A DNA stretch of 64,000 nucleotides from Lachnospiraceae bacterium (GTDB taxonomy: Bacteria; Bacillota; Clostridia; Lachnospirales; Lachnospiraceae), in contig SVEN01000007.1 in NCBI GenBank assembly GCA_015057365.1, forward strand, positions 1-64,000. Reading direction: 5' to 3'. The notes below the pieces were generated by a model. The model made no database searches. It was not told the DNA's origin and saw only the letters and a list, made by a program, of their open reading frames with translations. This document shows positions 26,176 to 35,060 of the stretch, piece after piece; position 1 is the stretch's first letter; each line of letters opens with the position of its first letter. Both the position numbers and the translations under genes were made by a program.

Positions 26176-27077
26176 ATACAAAAGTTGCTTTTTTGATATT
26201 ACATTATATGAATGCCGATGTGACAATGAATTGTATTGACTCTATATTGAGTACGATGTCGCAAGTGGCTCTGGGAATCGTAGTGGTGGACAATGCATCA
26301 CGAAACGGTAGCTATGAAGCTTTAACGAAAAAATATAGAGATTATAAGAATGTTCATTTTATCGAAAATGAAGAGAATCTTGGTTACGCAAGAGGAAACA
26401 ATGTAGGTTTTTCTTATGCAAAGAATACATTGGGAGCGGAATGGATTTGCCTTGCGAATAATGATGTGGTATTTTCAGATATGTTATGGATGGAGAAGGT
26501 AATGGATTTCTATCAGAGAAGTCCTTATTATGTGCTTGGGCCGGATATTGTGACCCCGGATGGTTTACATCAGAATCCGTTCCGAAATGGTGTGGCGGGG
26601 AAAAGGTCCGTAATAAAGAGCCTTTTACATGACGAAGTAGTTTATCTTTTGTTAAAGTTAGGACTTCAACGAAAATTAAGAAGTAAAATGAATATAAAGA
26701 CTAATCAGAATGAAATGGATTGGAAAGAGAGCAGGGAGGATTTTAAGGGTGTGCTCCACGGAAGCTGCTTACTGTTTTCTCCGGACTATGTGAAAGAATT
26801 TGACGGTTTATACAACGGAACCTTTCTTTATGCGGAAGAAGAGATTTTATGTTATGTATTAAATCGTCTGGGATATCGTTATAGTTATTGCAGAGAAGTA
26901 CAGGTAATGCATTGCCATGCCACGTCGTTTAAAAAGTCCATACAAGATGAGGATAAGCGTAAAATGGTGATTGTAAAGAATCGAATAAAATCCTATCGGA
27001 AGTTTTTGAAGATTGTATTTTCGAGGAAAGATGTGGGAAGGTTCTTAAAGAGGAAGTATGATATAAAAGTCACCTGA
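26172..27077 (+). CDS. Family 2 glycosyltransferase, rhamnosyltransferase-like
   Basis: Protein of 301 residues starting VAFLILHYMNADVTMNCIDS and containing VVVDNASRNGS, ENLGYARGNN and LANNDVVFS, the pattern of the WbbL/RfbF-like GT2 subgroup that often uses dTDP-rhamnose. The dTDP-rhamnose genes 10 kb upstream would supply that donor, but specificity is inference. Overlaps the preceding GT2 gene by 4 bp. Confidence 0.9.
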   Translation: MNTKVAFLILHYMNADVTMNCIDSILSTMSQVALGIVVVDNASRNGSYEALTKKYRDYKNVHFIENEENLGYARGNNVGFSYAKNTLGAEWICLANNDVVFSDMLWMEKVMDFYQRSPYYVLGPDIVTPDGLHQNPFRNGVAGKRSVIKSLLHDEVVYLLLKLGLQRKLRSKMNIKTNQNEMDWKESREDFKGVLHGSCLLFSPDYVKEFDGLYNGTFLYAEEEILCYVLNRLGYRYSYCREVQVMHCHATSFKKSIQDEDKRKMVIVKNRIKSYRKFLKIVFSRKDVGRFLKRKYDIKVT

Positions 27078-27151
27078 CTTTATAGAGTATCAGGCCTGAC
27101 AAAAAGAGAACAAGGAAGAGGCTTGAGCAAGTAGGTTAAAGGAGAACATAT

Positions 27152-28303
27152 ATGAAAGTAAGTTTATTAGGTGTTGAGTTTAATTCACCGAACCGCGGAT
27201 GCGGTGCGTTGGCTTATTCGATTTGTCAGATTTTAAGAAAAATGAGTCGAGAAAAAAAGGAAAACTTGTCGGTTGTTGCTGTTTTATTTGATGTGACGCC
27301 GATTCCGGAAGGGATACTTGATGATGTAAAAATAAAATATATAAAAAATCAACCAAAGAAGCTTTCATTTTGGAAACTGTGTTATAAGGAATTCAAAAGT
27401 AGTGATGTGGTATTGGATTTCAGTATGGGGGACAGTTTTGCGGATATTTATGGGAAAAAAAGATTTCTTTTGGCATCTATGTTAAAGAAACTGGCGATGA
27501 TGAGTGGAACCAAATTTGTAATGGCACCGCAGACAATTGGACCGTTTTCGAATAAGATGATGAGTCGTGTAGCAAAACATATTTTGAAGAAGTGTGACTT
27601 ATGTTTTGTAAGAGATAGCTTATCGGAGGAATATACATATAAATTGTGTGGACGCAGACCGTTGTTAACAACAGATGTGGCGTTTGAACTTTCCTATAAA
27701 AAAGACGCATTTGAGCGTTCCGATAAGAGGAGAATCGGATTTAACCCATCTGGATTATTATGGACCGGAACAAAGGATTTTGTGGCCAGCAAACATTTGA
27801 TTGTGGATTACAGGGAATATGTTCGTCGAGTATTTGAAGTGTGGTCGCAGGAGGAAGTTGAGTTATATTTGATTCCGCATGTATTTACTCAAAACGGAGG
27901 CGGAATGGAGGATGATTTAAGAGCTTGTAAGGAAATACAGGAAATGTTTCCGAAAACCAAAATTGTGTCGGAGTATGCAACACCTATGGATGCGAAAGGA
28001 TTTATCGCAACATTGGATGTATTTGTTGGAGCGAGAATGCACGCTACGGTGGGAGCTTTCTCAAGCGGAGTGGCAACGATACCGTTTTCTTATAGTAGAA
28101 AGTTTGAGGGGCTGTTCTATGATTTAGAGTATCCGTATTTGGTTGAAGCTACGACGATAAACACGGAAGAAGCAGTTGAAAGGACATTGCAGTGGGTAAA
28201 GGAGTATGTAAAATTGCGAGATCAAGTTGTGGTGTCTACAAAGTTATTGAGTAAGAAACAAGTTGTATTTTATGATAGCTTGTTTGATGTAATCAAAGAC
28301 TAA
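27152..28303 (+). CDS. Polysaccharide pyruvyl transferase family protein
   Basis: Protein of 383 residues of the CsaB/WcaK (PF04230) type. The N-terminal NRGCGALAYSICQIL, DFSMGDSFADIYG and FVMAPQTIGPF are typical, as is the C-terminal VGARMHATVGAFSSGVATIPFSYSRKF. Members transfer pyruvate from PEP to a sugar, giving acidic ketals on surface polymers; some instead act as glycosyltransferase-like enzymes. Preceded by a 74-bp gap and followed by an F420-hydrogenase-beta-like gene, a frequent pairing in Gram-positive glycan loci. Confidence 0.88.
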   Translation: MKVSLLGVEFNSPNRGCGALAYSICQILRKMSREKKENLSVVAVLFDVTPIPEGILDDVKIKYIKNQPKKLSFWKLCYKEFKSSDVVLDFSMGDSFADIYGKKRFLLASMLKKLAMMSGTKFVMAPQTIGPFSNKMMSRVAKHILKKCDLCFVRDSLSEEYTYKLCGRRPLLTTDVAFELSYKKDAFERSDKRRIGFNPSGLLWTGTKDFVASKHLIVDYREYVRRVFEVWSQEEVELYLIPHVFTQNGGGMEDDLRACKEIQEMFPKTKIVSEYATPMDAKGFIATLDVFVGARMHATVGAFSSGVATIPFSYSRKFEGLFYDLEYPYLVEATTINTEEAVERTLQWVKEYVKLRDQVVVSTKLLSKKQVVFYDSLFDVIKD

Positions 28304-28328
28304 AGATAGAAATTTTCTGGAGGATGAA

Positions 28329-29513
28329 ATGAAGGTACTGGACGTTTGCCGAGAATATTGTATCGGTTGCGGTTTGTGTAAATCGGAATTGCGCACAGAA
28401 ATGCAACGGGATGAAAAAGGATATTGGAAGCCAAATTTTGTTGCAACAAAAGAAGAACAGGAATTTTTAAAAGAAGTCTGTCCTGTAACCGGTCTGAATT
28501 CCGGAAAGTTGCAGACGAAGGAGCTTTGGGGAAATAGTGTAAGTACTTTGGCAGCATATGCGACAGATGCACATATTCGAAAAAAAGCTTCCAGCGGAGG
28601 TGTATTGACAGCGTTGGCAATTTATTTATTGGAAAGCCAAAAAGTAGACGGAATCATTCAAGTAAGTGTTTGTCGGGAGAATCCGATTGAAACGGTGTGC
28701 CGCGTAAGTACTACGAGAGAAGATGTGATGACATGCTGCGGTTCTAGATATTCTATTTCTTCTCCGTGGATGTCATTGTCAGAAATGGTACAACAAGGGA
28801 AAAAGTATGCCGCAATAGGTAAACCATGTGATATTGCGGCTTTGCGAAGGTTAAAAGAGTATGATAAAAAGTATGAGGGTATCTCGTATCTGTTATCCTT
28901 TTTTTGTGCGGGTTTGCCGAGCATGCAGGCGAATGAAAGGCTGCTTCAGCAGTTGGGATGTAAGAAAGAGCAATGTAAAATATTGTCCTATAGAGGAAAC
29001 GGTTGGCCAGGGAGCGCTACGGCAATTGATTCCGAGGGTAACTCTTATGAGATGGAATATAGTAAGGCTTGGGGGGGGATTCTGGGGCGAGATATTCATC
29101 CGTATTGCCGTCTTTGTATTGATGGCATTGGAGAGGCGGCAGATATTTCTTGCGGGGACGGTTGGTATGTTTCTGCTGATGGGAAGCAACCGGATTTCTC
29201 GGAGAAAGACGGTAGAAATATTGTATTCGTGAGAAATGAAGTAGGCGAGGAGTTAATGAATGAAGCGGTACATGCGGGTGTGCTTGAGGCCTTAGAATGG
29301 GATGACGTATCGCAGTTAGATATTATACAAAAATATCAAAAGACAAGAAGGACAACACTACAAACCAAACTAGTTGGATATCGTGTGTGTGGAAGAAGGA
29401 CGCCACAGTATGAAAAGGCTTTATTAAAAGAATATGCAAAAGAGGCTTCTGTAAAAGAAAAGTTTAAAATGTTCTTGGGAACGATAAAGAGGATTATTAA
29501 AAAAATCATATAA
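28329..29513 (+). CDS. F420-hydrogenase/dehydrogenase beta-subunit family Fe-S protein
   Basis: Protein of 394 residues. An N-terminal ferredoxin-like cluster (CREYCIGCGLC, then VCPVTG) precedes the FrhB-type domains (KASSGGVLTALAIYLLE; KYAAIGKPCDIAALRRL; CRLCIDGIGEAADISCGDGW). In polysaccharide clusters such flavin/Fe-S proteins accompany pyruvyl transferases and are thought to carry out redox modification of sugars; the reaction is not established. No F420 biosynthesis is seen in the window. Confidence 0.87.
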   Translation: MKVLDVCREYCIGCGLCKSELRTEMQRDEKGYWKPNFVATKEEQEFLKEVCPVTGLNSGKLQTKELWGNSVSTLAAYATDAHIRKKASSGGVLTALAIYLLESQKVDGIIQVSVCRENPIETVCRVSTTREDVMTCCGSRYSISSPWMSLSEMVQQGKKYAAIGKPCDIAALRRLKEYDKKYEGISYLLSFFCAGLPSMQANERLLQQLGCKKEQCKILSYRGNGWPGSATAIDSEGNSYEMEYSKAWGGILGRDIHPYCRLCIDGIGEAADISCGDGWYVSADGKQPDFSEKDGRNIVFVRNEVGEELMNEAVHAGVLEALEWDDVSQLDIIQKYQKTRRTTLQTKLVGYRVCGRRTPQYEKALLKEYAKEASVKEKFKMFLGTIKRIIKKII

Positions 29514-29678
29514 TCAAAGTAAACTGAGGAGAAAGAAGAGAGAAGAGCAAGGTTGCTAGACGAATGTTTATTTATCGTGCCTATGCGGTAAAACCGTATT
29601 TGGAGGTTAAAAAGTAGAAAGATTAAATTCGTATTATTCACTCCGATAGTGTTTCTTGTATGCACCGACGAATTGTAG

Positions 29679-29824
29679 AGGGCTTTTTATGTGACAGAGA
29701 TTGAGTATGTAGTGGAGGAATATTGGAATCCTTATTCAAATAATAGCTATGAGAGGAATAAGATGATTTGATTCTTAGAGCTGTGGAGAATATGGGGTTA
29801 ATTAGGTTCAAAAGAGTGTGGTAA
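29679..29824 (+). pseudogene. Possible coding remnant in a 437-bp gap
   Basis: No intact gene lies between 29514 and 29950. A stretch at 29679-29771 reads YVTEIEYVVEEYWNPYSNN, then a frame change gives LILRAVENMGLIRFKRVW (to 29824). The two look like one protein tail broken by a frameshift. It may be the eroded end of a lost glycan gene. The rest of the gap shows nothing recognisable. Confidence 0.25.
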
Positions 29825-29950
29825 GATAAATGGAGGAGTATAGGTAAGGAATGGAATAAAATAAGAAAAGAATTTGCGAACATTAATATATTACAAATAG
29901 AAAACTTATTATTTGTTGAGAGTGGATATGTGTTGAGAAGGGAAGAGATA

Positions 29951-31474
29951 ATGAACAGGACAAGAAGCAGTATAAAAAATATGGCAGTTACGCTGGTTGG
30001 AGCACTTGTGACGATGCTATTGCAATTGGTGAATCGGAGAATATTTGTTAATTATCTTGCCAGTGATTATTTGGGATTAAATGGATTATTTTCAAATGTT
30101 TTATCTATGCTTTCTCTATCTGAACTTGGTGTGGGAAGTGCTATGATTTTTGCACTTTACAGACCGGTGGCGGAAAAGGATAATGAGAAAATAAAAAGTC
30201 TTATGTTGTTATACAAACGAATGTATACGGTGATTGGTTGCTTTATTTTAGGAGTAGGGTTCGCAATAACCCCTTTTTTGAGCATATTTATTAAAGAGAT
30301 GCCGGACATCCCATATATTCATGTATACTATATTATGTATGTTTTGGATATTGGATTATCATACTTTTATACATATAAGAGATCTTTAATTATTTGTAAC
30401 AGAGAAGACTATATCTCATCTACTACAACAATGTGTTCTGTTGTGGGGACAAGGTTTATACAGTTGTTAGTTCTTGTTTTTACGCATAATTATTTTCTGT
30501 TTTTGCTGGCACAAGTACTTATTAATCGGCTAGAGAATATTGTGATATCTAAAATAGCGGATAAAAAATATCCATATTTATTGGAAAAGAATGTAAAACC
30601 TTTGGAGAAGGATGCAACAGATGGGATTAAGAAGAATATAGTTGCGATGATGGCTCACAAGGTGGGGGATGTTATTGTAAATGGAACAGATAATATAATA
30701 ATTTCAAAAATTTTGGGTTTATCTGTTCTTGGAATATATTCGAATTATTATCTTTTGATAAGTGCCATACAAGGTATGATTTCAAAAGTATTTCACTCGC
30801 TAATCTCAAATGTTGGTAATCTTGTGGTCGAAAAAGAAAAGGAAGAGACAGAAAGGGTGTTTTACAATATCTTCTTTGCAAATTACTGGATATTCGGCAT
30901 ATGTTCAGTTTGTTTTTTTTGTTTATTGCAACCATTTGTGCGTTTATGGTTGGGAGATGATTTTTTGTTATCAGATATAACGATTTGGATTTTAGTACTG
31001 GTTTTTTATATTAATGGAATGCGTAGTACGGCATTGATTTTTCGAAATGCGTCGGGGATTTTTAGGCATGACAGATATAAGGCTTTGGTGGAAGCTGCTA
31101 TTAATATTATTGCGTCGATTCCTTTAACAATTTCTTTTGGTGTTGCTGGTGTAAAATTAGGTACATTGATATCAACAATAACAACGAGTTTTTGGATAGA
31201 AGGTTATGTTCTGTATAAATTTTATTTTAATAAATCGATGAGAAAATATATGATGCGTCAATTAGTGTATTTACTTTTTGTCTTATGTGTGTGTTTTATA
31301 GTAAATCAATTATGCGTTATTGTTGATGATAATGATGTAGTTTCTTTTGCATTGGAGTGTATTATTTGTATTGCCATACCGAATCTGTTGTTTGTATTGG
31401 CGTTTTGGAGAACTCAAGAGTTTAAGTATTTTCTTCATATGGCGAAGAGAATATTTAGAAAGGGAAGAATGTGA
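29951..31474 (+). CDS. Wzx-type polysaccharide flippase
   Basis: Polytopic membrane protein of 507 residues with about 12-14 hydrophobic segments. It begins TRSSIKNMAVTLVGALVTML followed by VNYLASDYLGLNGLF, the conserved start of the MATE/PST oligosaccharide translocase family. It would flip lipid-linked repeat units across the membrane for the polymerase at 19580. ATG 29951 follows AGAAGGGAAGAG; an upstream GTG at 29930 is not preferred. Strongly AT-rich. Confidence 0.9.
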   Translation: MNRTRSSIKNMAVTLVGALVTMLLQLVNRRIFVNYLASDYLGLNGLFSNVLSMLSLSELGVGSAMIFALYRPVAEKDNEKIKSLMLLYKRMYTVIGCFILGVGFAITPFLSIFIKEMPDIPYIHVYYIMYVLDIGLSYFYTYKRSLIICNREDYISSTTTMCSVVGTRFIQLLVLVFTHNYFLFLLAQVLINRLENIVISKIADKKYPYLLEKNVKPLEKDATDGIKKNIVAMMAHKVGDVIVNGTDNIIISKILGLSVLGIYSNYYLLISAIQGMISKVFHSLISNVGNLVVEKEKEETERVFYNIFFANYWIFGICSVCFFCLLQPFVRLWLGDDFLLSDITIWILVLVFYINGMRSTALIFRNASGIFRHDRYKALVEAAINIIASIPLTISFGVAGVKLGTLISTITTSFWIEGYVLYKFYFNKSMRKYMMRQLVYLLFVLCVCFIVNQLCVIVDDNDVVSFALECIICIAIPNLLFVLAFWRTQEFKYFLHMAKRIFRKGRM

Positions 31475-31848
31475 GAAAAATATTAAGCTATGCGAAATCC
31501 CATATATACGAGCTTCACGCATTATTTGTAGCCACAGCGGTAGTTGTACTGATGTATTTAATTAAGGGGCCGATTAAGAGGGTAATTGTAGAATCGGTGG
31601 ACCGTAAGCTAGAGTTGAATCCAGAACTTGCGGACGAACGGGATATATTGATTAGAAGAAGAAATATGGTACTTATTTTACTAACACTGATTTTTTCCTT
31701 TGTACTGTTTGTATTGGTGGCATTGATATCGCCACTGATAAAGTTTTCACTATCATCAGCGATTATGAGCGGTGTGTTTGCCTTATGTGAGTATGCGTTT
31801 ATTGATCAGATTACCTTTGGTATCCATGAGGAAGGAGAAGACGAATGA
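31471..31848 (+). CDS. Small two-TM membrane protein (paralogue 1)
   Basis: Protein of 125 residues, start GTG 31471 overlapping the flippase stop (GTGA). A first hydrophobic stretch (about 13-30) leads to IKGPIKRVIVESVDRKLELN, then two further segments (about 65-90 and 95-115). It resembles the next product: both have IKxPIK followed by a short polar, acidic stretch, an Arg-rich RRxN/KRWN step and two hydrophobic helices. Family unknown. Tight overlaps on both sides show it belongs to the flippase/nucleotidyltransferase transcript. Confidence 0.7.
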   Translation: MRKILSYAKSHIYELHALFVATAVVVLMYLIKGPIKRVIVESVDRKLELNPELADERDILIRRRNMVLILLTLIFSFVLFVLVALISPLIKFSLSSAIMSGVFALCEYAFIDQITFGIHEEGEDE

Positions 31849-32156
31849 TTTCTGCGATTGCGTTTTTTGTGGGATGTCTGACCTTTGTTTTAATGATGAT
31901 AATAAAAATACCGATAAAAAAGTTGATTTATGTTTTGGTTGAACATATGGTTTACGATGAGGACAGGCAGTATATCGTGTACAAACGCTGGAATGTGTTG
32001 TTGTTGTTCCTAACGATGCTGATAGCTGCGGTTTGTTATTGCTATGTTGCAGTGTTACTGGAAGTTGATCATCTTAAGTGGTGTTGTTCGTTAAAAGCAG
32101 GGGCGATTGCAATTGCTTTATATGCAGTGTATGAACAATGGTTTGGAGAAAAGTAA
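31845..32156 (+). CDS. Small membrane protein (paralogue 2)
   Basis: Protein of 103 residues, start overlapping the preceding stop (ATGA). Hydrophobic segments at about 3-20, 47-68 and 77-95, with IKIPIKKLIYVLVEHMVYDED between the first two, aligning with the product at 31471. No known family recognised. A tandem duplication retained in a polysaccharide/lasso-like gene set suggests a two-subunit membrane component. Confidence 0.7.
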   Translation: MISAIAFFVGCLTFVLMMIIKIPIKKLIYVLVEHMVYDEDRQYIVYKRWNVLLLFLTMLIAAVCYCYVAVLLEVDHLKWCCSLKAGAIAIALYAVYEQWFGEK

Positions 32157-32169
32157 AGGGGAGGATTGT

Positions 32170-33336
32170 ATGAGTATATCCGATTATTTAGCTGAATTAG
32201 TATGTGCCCAATTGGATGGAAGAAAGCCGACAGAGCTGCCGCAAGAAATTGCCTTGGAAGAGATTTTGGATATTGCACATCGCAACCATATGGATTACCT
32301 TTTTTTGGGGGCATTGTTGAAAACGGAAGGAATTCCGGAGGAATATATGGGTGCCATGCGCAGCAGAGTCATGCGTAGTTTGATGCGGACTGTAACACAG
32401 GTGACGGAATTAAAGGAGATGGAGCGTTCCTTTGAGGAGGCTGGGATTAAGAACCAACCGATGAAGGGAGCGCGGATGAAGTTCTTTTATCCGGCACCGG
32501 AGATGCGTGAAATGAGTGATATCGATGTGCTGATTGATGGGGCGTGTATGCAAAAAGCGACAGAGATATTGGTTGAAAAGGGATATACATTATTTCGCTC
32601 CGTAAAGCATCATGATATCTATCAAAAGGCTCCGTTTATGGTGGTTGAGGCTCACAAGGTGATGTATGACAAGACGGTAGATGAGGAGCAGTATAAGTAT
32701 TTTTCAAACTTTTCCAGAGCGGTTTTGAGGGACGGAATGAAGTATACATACGACTTTAATCCGGAGGATTTTTACGTTTACATGATGGCACATATGGCAA
32801 AGCATTTCTATACCATGGGCTGTGGAATCCGTAACCTGGTGGATGTATATGTGTATCGGGAAAAATTCGGAGCAGTTCTGAATGAGGAGTATGTAAAGGC
32901 AGAACTAAAAAAGTGTGGTATTTTAGAGTTTACGAAGCATATGGAAAAGCTGGCGGCGATTTGGTTGAAAGGTGAGAAGAGCAGTCCGTTTTATGAGGAT
33001 TTGTTCCAATACATGATGGACAGCGGAATCTACGGTAAGGATGAGAACGGCATATGGAATAAGTTTTCTGAAGAGAAAATGAAGAACAAGGATGCTACGC
33101 CGAGTCAGTTAAAGCGTTGGTATTATTTTCCACCGCTTTCTTATATGGCGGAGTATTACCCGTGGCTGGAAACGTGTCCGTTTTTGCTTCCGGTGGCGTG
33201 GGGGATTCGGGCATTTCGTGGTATCTTTATGAAAAAGGGTGAAAAGAAGCGGAAGATGGTACATGAGATTGAGGCGGATAAGGTAAAGACCTATCAGACG
33301 ATTTATCAGAACATGGGACTTCATTTTAAAAAGTAA
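32170..33336 (+). CDS. Nucleotidyltransferase family protein (NTP_transf_5-like)
   Basis: Protein of 388 residues. ATG 32170 follows GGGGAGG and is preferred to 32107, which overlaps the upstream gene. The metal-binding motif MSDIDVLID (Asp117, Asp119) follows QPMKGARMKFFYP, the pattern of the uncharacterised nucleotidyltransferase family PF14907. Members often sit beside PqqD and lasso-B2-like genes, as here. The reaction is unknown; AMPylation-like or NTP transfer to a protein or peptide is the family inference. Confidence 0.82.
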   Translation: MSISDYLAELVCAQLDGRKPTELPQEIALEEILDIAHRNHMDYLFLGALLKTEGIPEEYMGAMRSRVMRSLMRTVTQVTELKEMERSFEEAGIKNQPMKGARMKFFYPAPEMREMSDIDVLIDGACMQKATEILVEKGYTLFRSVKHHDIYQKAPFMVVEAHKVMYDKTVDEEQYKYFSNFSRAVLRDGMKYTYDFNPEDFYVYMMAHMAKHFYTMGCGIRNLVDVYVYREKFGAVLNEEYVKAELKKCGILEFTKHMEKLAAIWLKGEKSSPFYEDLFQYMMDSGIYGKDENGIWNKFSEEKMKNKDATPSQLKRWYYFPPLSYMAEYYPWLETCPFLLPVAWGIRAFRGIFMKKGEKKRKMVHEIEADKVKTYQTIYQNMGLHFKK

Positions 33337-33352
33337 CAGGGGATGGCTAAGG

Positions 33353-33802
33353 ATGAAATGGAAGGATAGTATTTTTGCAAAGGGATACCGTTTTCTGAAA
33401 TGTTGTAAGTTCAAGCCGCTTTGTTTCAAGGCGCTGTGTTGCTCGGCGTACTATCGGCTTTGTATTTTGCTTTGTAAACCGGCTTGTTTGCACAAGCACT
33501 GGGGCGTACAGGGCGAGGAATCTCCGGAGGAGGAAACAAGGGAAGCGTATCGATATGCCTATCGGGTTTCCTATGCGGTGGACCGTATTTGTACCCGGAC
33601 TACTTGGGAAAGTAAGTGTCTGGTGCGGGCATTGTCTGCACAGAAACTGTTAAAAAGAAAAGGCATACAAAGCACCCTTTATCTCGGCTGTAAGATGGAC
33701 GAGGGAAAGATGGTGGCCCATGCCTGGTTACGTGTAGGGAAAATGTATGTAACCGGCGGAAACGGAGAAGGGTATGCGGTGGTGGATAAGTATCGTGCCT
33801 GA
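33353..33802 (+). CDS. Lasso-peptide B2-like transglutaminase-fold protein
   Basis: Protein of 149 residues resembling the leader peptidase (B2, PF13471) of lasso-peptide pathways. The catalytic Cys89 is in ESKCLVRALSAQKLLKRKG and His123 in VAHAWLRVGKMYV. The usual Asp of the triad is not obvious; the region reads VTGGNGEGYAVV. The N-terminal third is Cys-rich (six Cys before residue 35). In true lasso clusters B2 cuts the leader peptide bound by the PqqD-like B1. The PqqD-like gene follows at 34773, but no AsnB-like cyclase is present. It may be a peptidase for another substrate. Confidence 0.82.
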   Translation: MKWKDSIFAKGYRFLKCCKFKPLCFKALCCSAYYRLCILLCKPACLHKHWGVQGEESPEEETREAYRYAYRVSYAVDRICTRTTWESKCLVRALSAQKLLKRKGIQSTLYLGCKMDEGKMVAHAWLRVGKMYVTGGNGEGYAVVDKYRA

Positions 33803-33816
33803 AAGGAAAGTGAGAA

Positions 33817-33850
33817 GAAGCTATCTTACAGAGTAGATAGCTTCTTTGTA
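33817..33850. terminator. Terminator between convergent B2-like and DUF1796 genes
   Basis: GAAGCTATC (33817-33825) pairs with GATAGCTTC (33836-33844), followed by TTTGT on the plus strand and a T-run on the minus strand. Confidence 0.7.
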
Positions 33851-33865
33851 AAAAGTGGTAGAGGA

Positions 33866-34594
33866 TTAATATTGTTTGGAATGTATATATTCTTTGAGAA
33901 AGATTTTTTTGTAAAATGAACATATCTTTCGTTTGAAAGCTGCTCGTTTTTTTCCCTTTTGCTTGTTAACATACCGGGCAATATTCATTTGCTTGTCAGG
34001 GGTGCTGATGTTGTTAAAGTAATTTGCTAGGGCAGTATTCTTACTAAAAGGATTTCGAGCAACAGAATCGTTTTCGTCTTTTGAAACATTATATATTTGA
34101 ATCTTTTCGGATGAAACGCCGTCGTTTGCTATGAAGATAATTTCATTGTGTTCATTGAAAGACTTTAGGGTTTGAATGATAAAGGGATAATTTTTTTCAA
34201 TCCAAAGTAATTCTTTTGAAATTCCATCAGTTTTTTGTTCGTCTGAAATATAACGTATAAATACGGTGGGTTCAGAGATTGATTTATAAAAACGTTGAAT
34301 ACGGCGTTCGTATTTTTCTTGAACAGATGGAAGCTGTGTTTGTAACGTATCATATTCATTAAAATCATGAAAAAATTTAAAATTATATTTTTCATTTTTG
34401 TAATGAGCACGATTGCTTGTGCATTGTGCTAAAAGTGTTTCATTTAAAAAGTCAGAAAAGTGATTTTGGATGGCCAAAAGAACGCCCTCGAAATCAGAAA
34501 TCAGCCAGTCGAAAGGGGATGAATGGGAACGTAATCCGATTTTTTCAAGCTCAAGTGCAACAGAACAAAAATAGCCTAAAGAGATGTAATTCAT
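33866..34594 (-). CDS. DUF1796 family putative papain-like cysteine peptidase
   Basis: Protein of 242 residues beginning YISLGYFCSVALELEKIGLR followed by SSPFDWLISDFEGVL, the signature of DUF1796 (PF08795), annotated as putative papain-like cysteine peptidases. Cys10 is the candidate nucleophile. The C-terminal 40 residues are strongly basic. It is on the opposite strand between the B2-like and PqqD-like genes and is very AT-rich compared with both, suggesting separate acquisition. Proteins of this family occur in polysaccharide loci. Function unproven. A minus-strand TATAAT lies at 34633-34628. Confidence 0.82.
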   Translation of the reverse strand: MNYISLGYFCSVALELEKIGLRSHSSPFDWLISDFEGVLLAIQNHFSDFLNETLLAQCTSNRAHYKNEKYNFKFFHDFNEYDTLQTQLPSVQEKYERRIQRFYKSISEPTVFIRYISDEQKTDGISKELLWIEKNYPFIIQTLKSFNEHNEIIFIANDGVSSEKIQIYNVSKDENDSVARNPFSKNTALANYFNNISTPDKQMNIARYVNKQKGKKRAAFKRKICSFYKKIFLKEYIHSKQY

Positions 34595-34713
34595 AGTTAT
34601 AAACCACCTTATTTCAATATTTATTTTATTATAGCATGTGGGCTGAGAAAAATAAAGTAGGAATGTGATTGACTATATATTTTCTTTATAAAAAGTATAT
34701 AAACAAGATAGGG

Positions 34714-34742
34714 TTGCTATTTGTATAGAGCTATAGTAAAAT
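34714..34742 (+). promoter_or_regulatory. Candidate promoter for PqqD/ABC genes
   Basis: TTGCTA (34714-34719), a 17-bp spacer and TAAAAT (34737-34742), about 30 bp before the PqqD-like start. The genes are separated from the upstream cluster by the antisense DUF1796 gene, so a local promoter is needed. Confidence 0.55.
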
Positions 34743-34772
34743 AATACATATTACATGACGGAGGAAATCTAC

Positions 34773-35039
34773 ATGGACAAGAACGCAACAATCGTAATGA
34801 AAAAGAAACTGAACGTAACCGACCTTGCCGGAGAGAAGGTAATGGTAGATTTTGAAAGCGGTAAGTACTTCCTGATTAAGGGTGTCGGCAATGACATCTG
34901 GGATATGCTTCAGGAGGAGACTACGCCGGCGAAGATTATTGAGCAGCTGTTATCGGAGTATGATGTAACAGCGGAGGAGTGCGAGCGTTCCGTAGAGGAG
35001 TTTCTCGGGAAGTTACGGGAACTTAAGTTTATTGATTAA
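34773..35039 (+). CDS. PqqD-like peptide-binding (RRE) protein
   Basis: Protein of 88 residues. ATG 34773 is correctly spaced from GGAGGA (34760-34765); ATG 34755 overlaps that site. The winged-helix PqqD fold is indicated by VMVDFESGKYFLIKGVGNDI followed by WDMLQEETTPAKIIEQLLSEY. In RiPP pathways such proteins (lasso B1, PqqD) bind the precursor's leader and hand it to the enzymes. It is 21 bp upstream of an ABC exporter gene, as in lasso clusters. The natural ligand is not identifiable here. Confidence 0.88.
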   Translation: MDKNATIVMKKKLNVTDLAGEKVMVDFESGKYFLIKGVGNDIWDMLQEETTPAKIIEQLLSEYDVTAEECERSVEEFLGKLRELKFID

Positions 35040-35060
35040 CAAAGGATATGGTTATAACCT

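Noticed and set aside
28329-29513. Sign of methanogen-type F420 metabolism
   Set aside because: This FrhB-like family is frequent in bacterial polysaccharide loci, and no F420 biosynthesis or hydrogenase gene is present.
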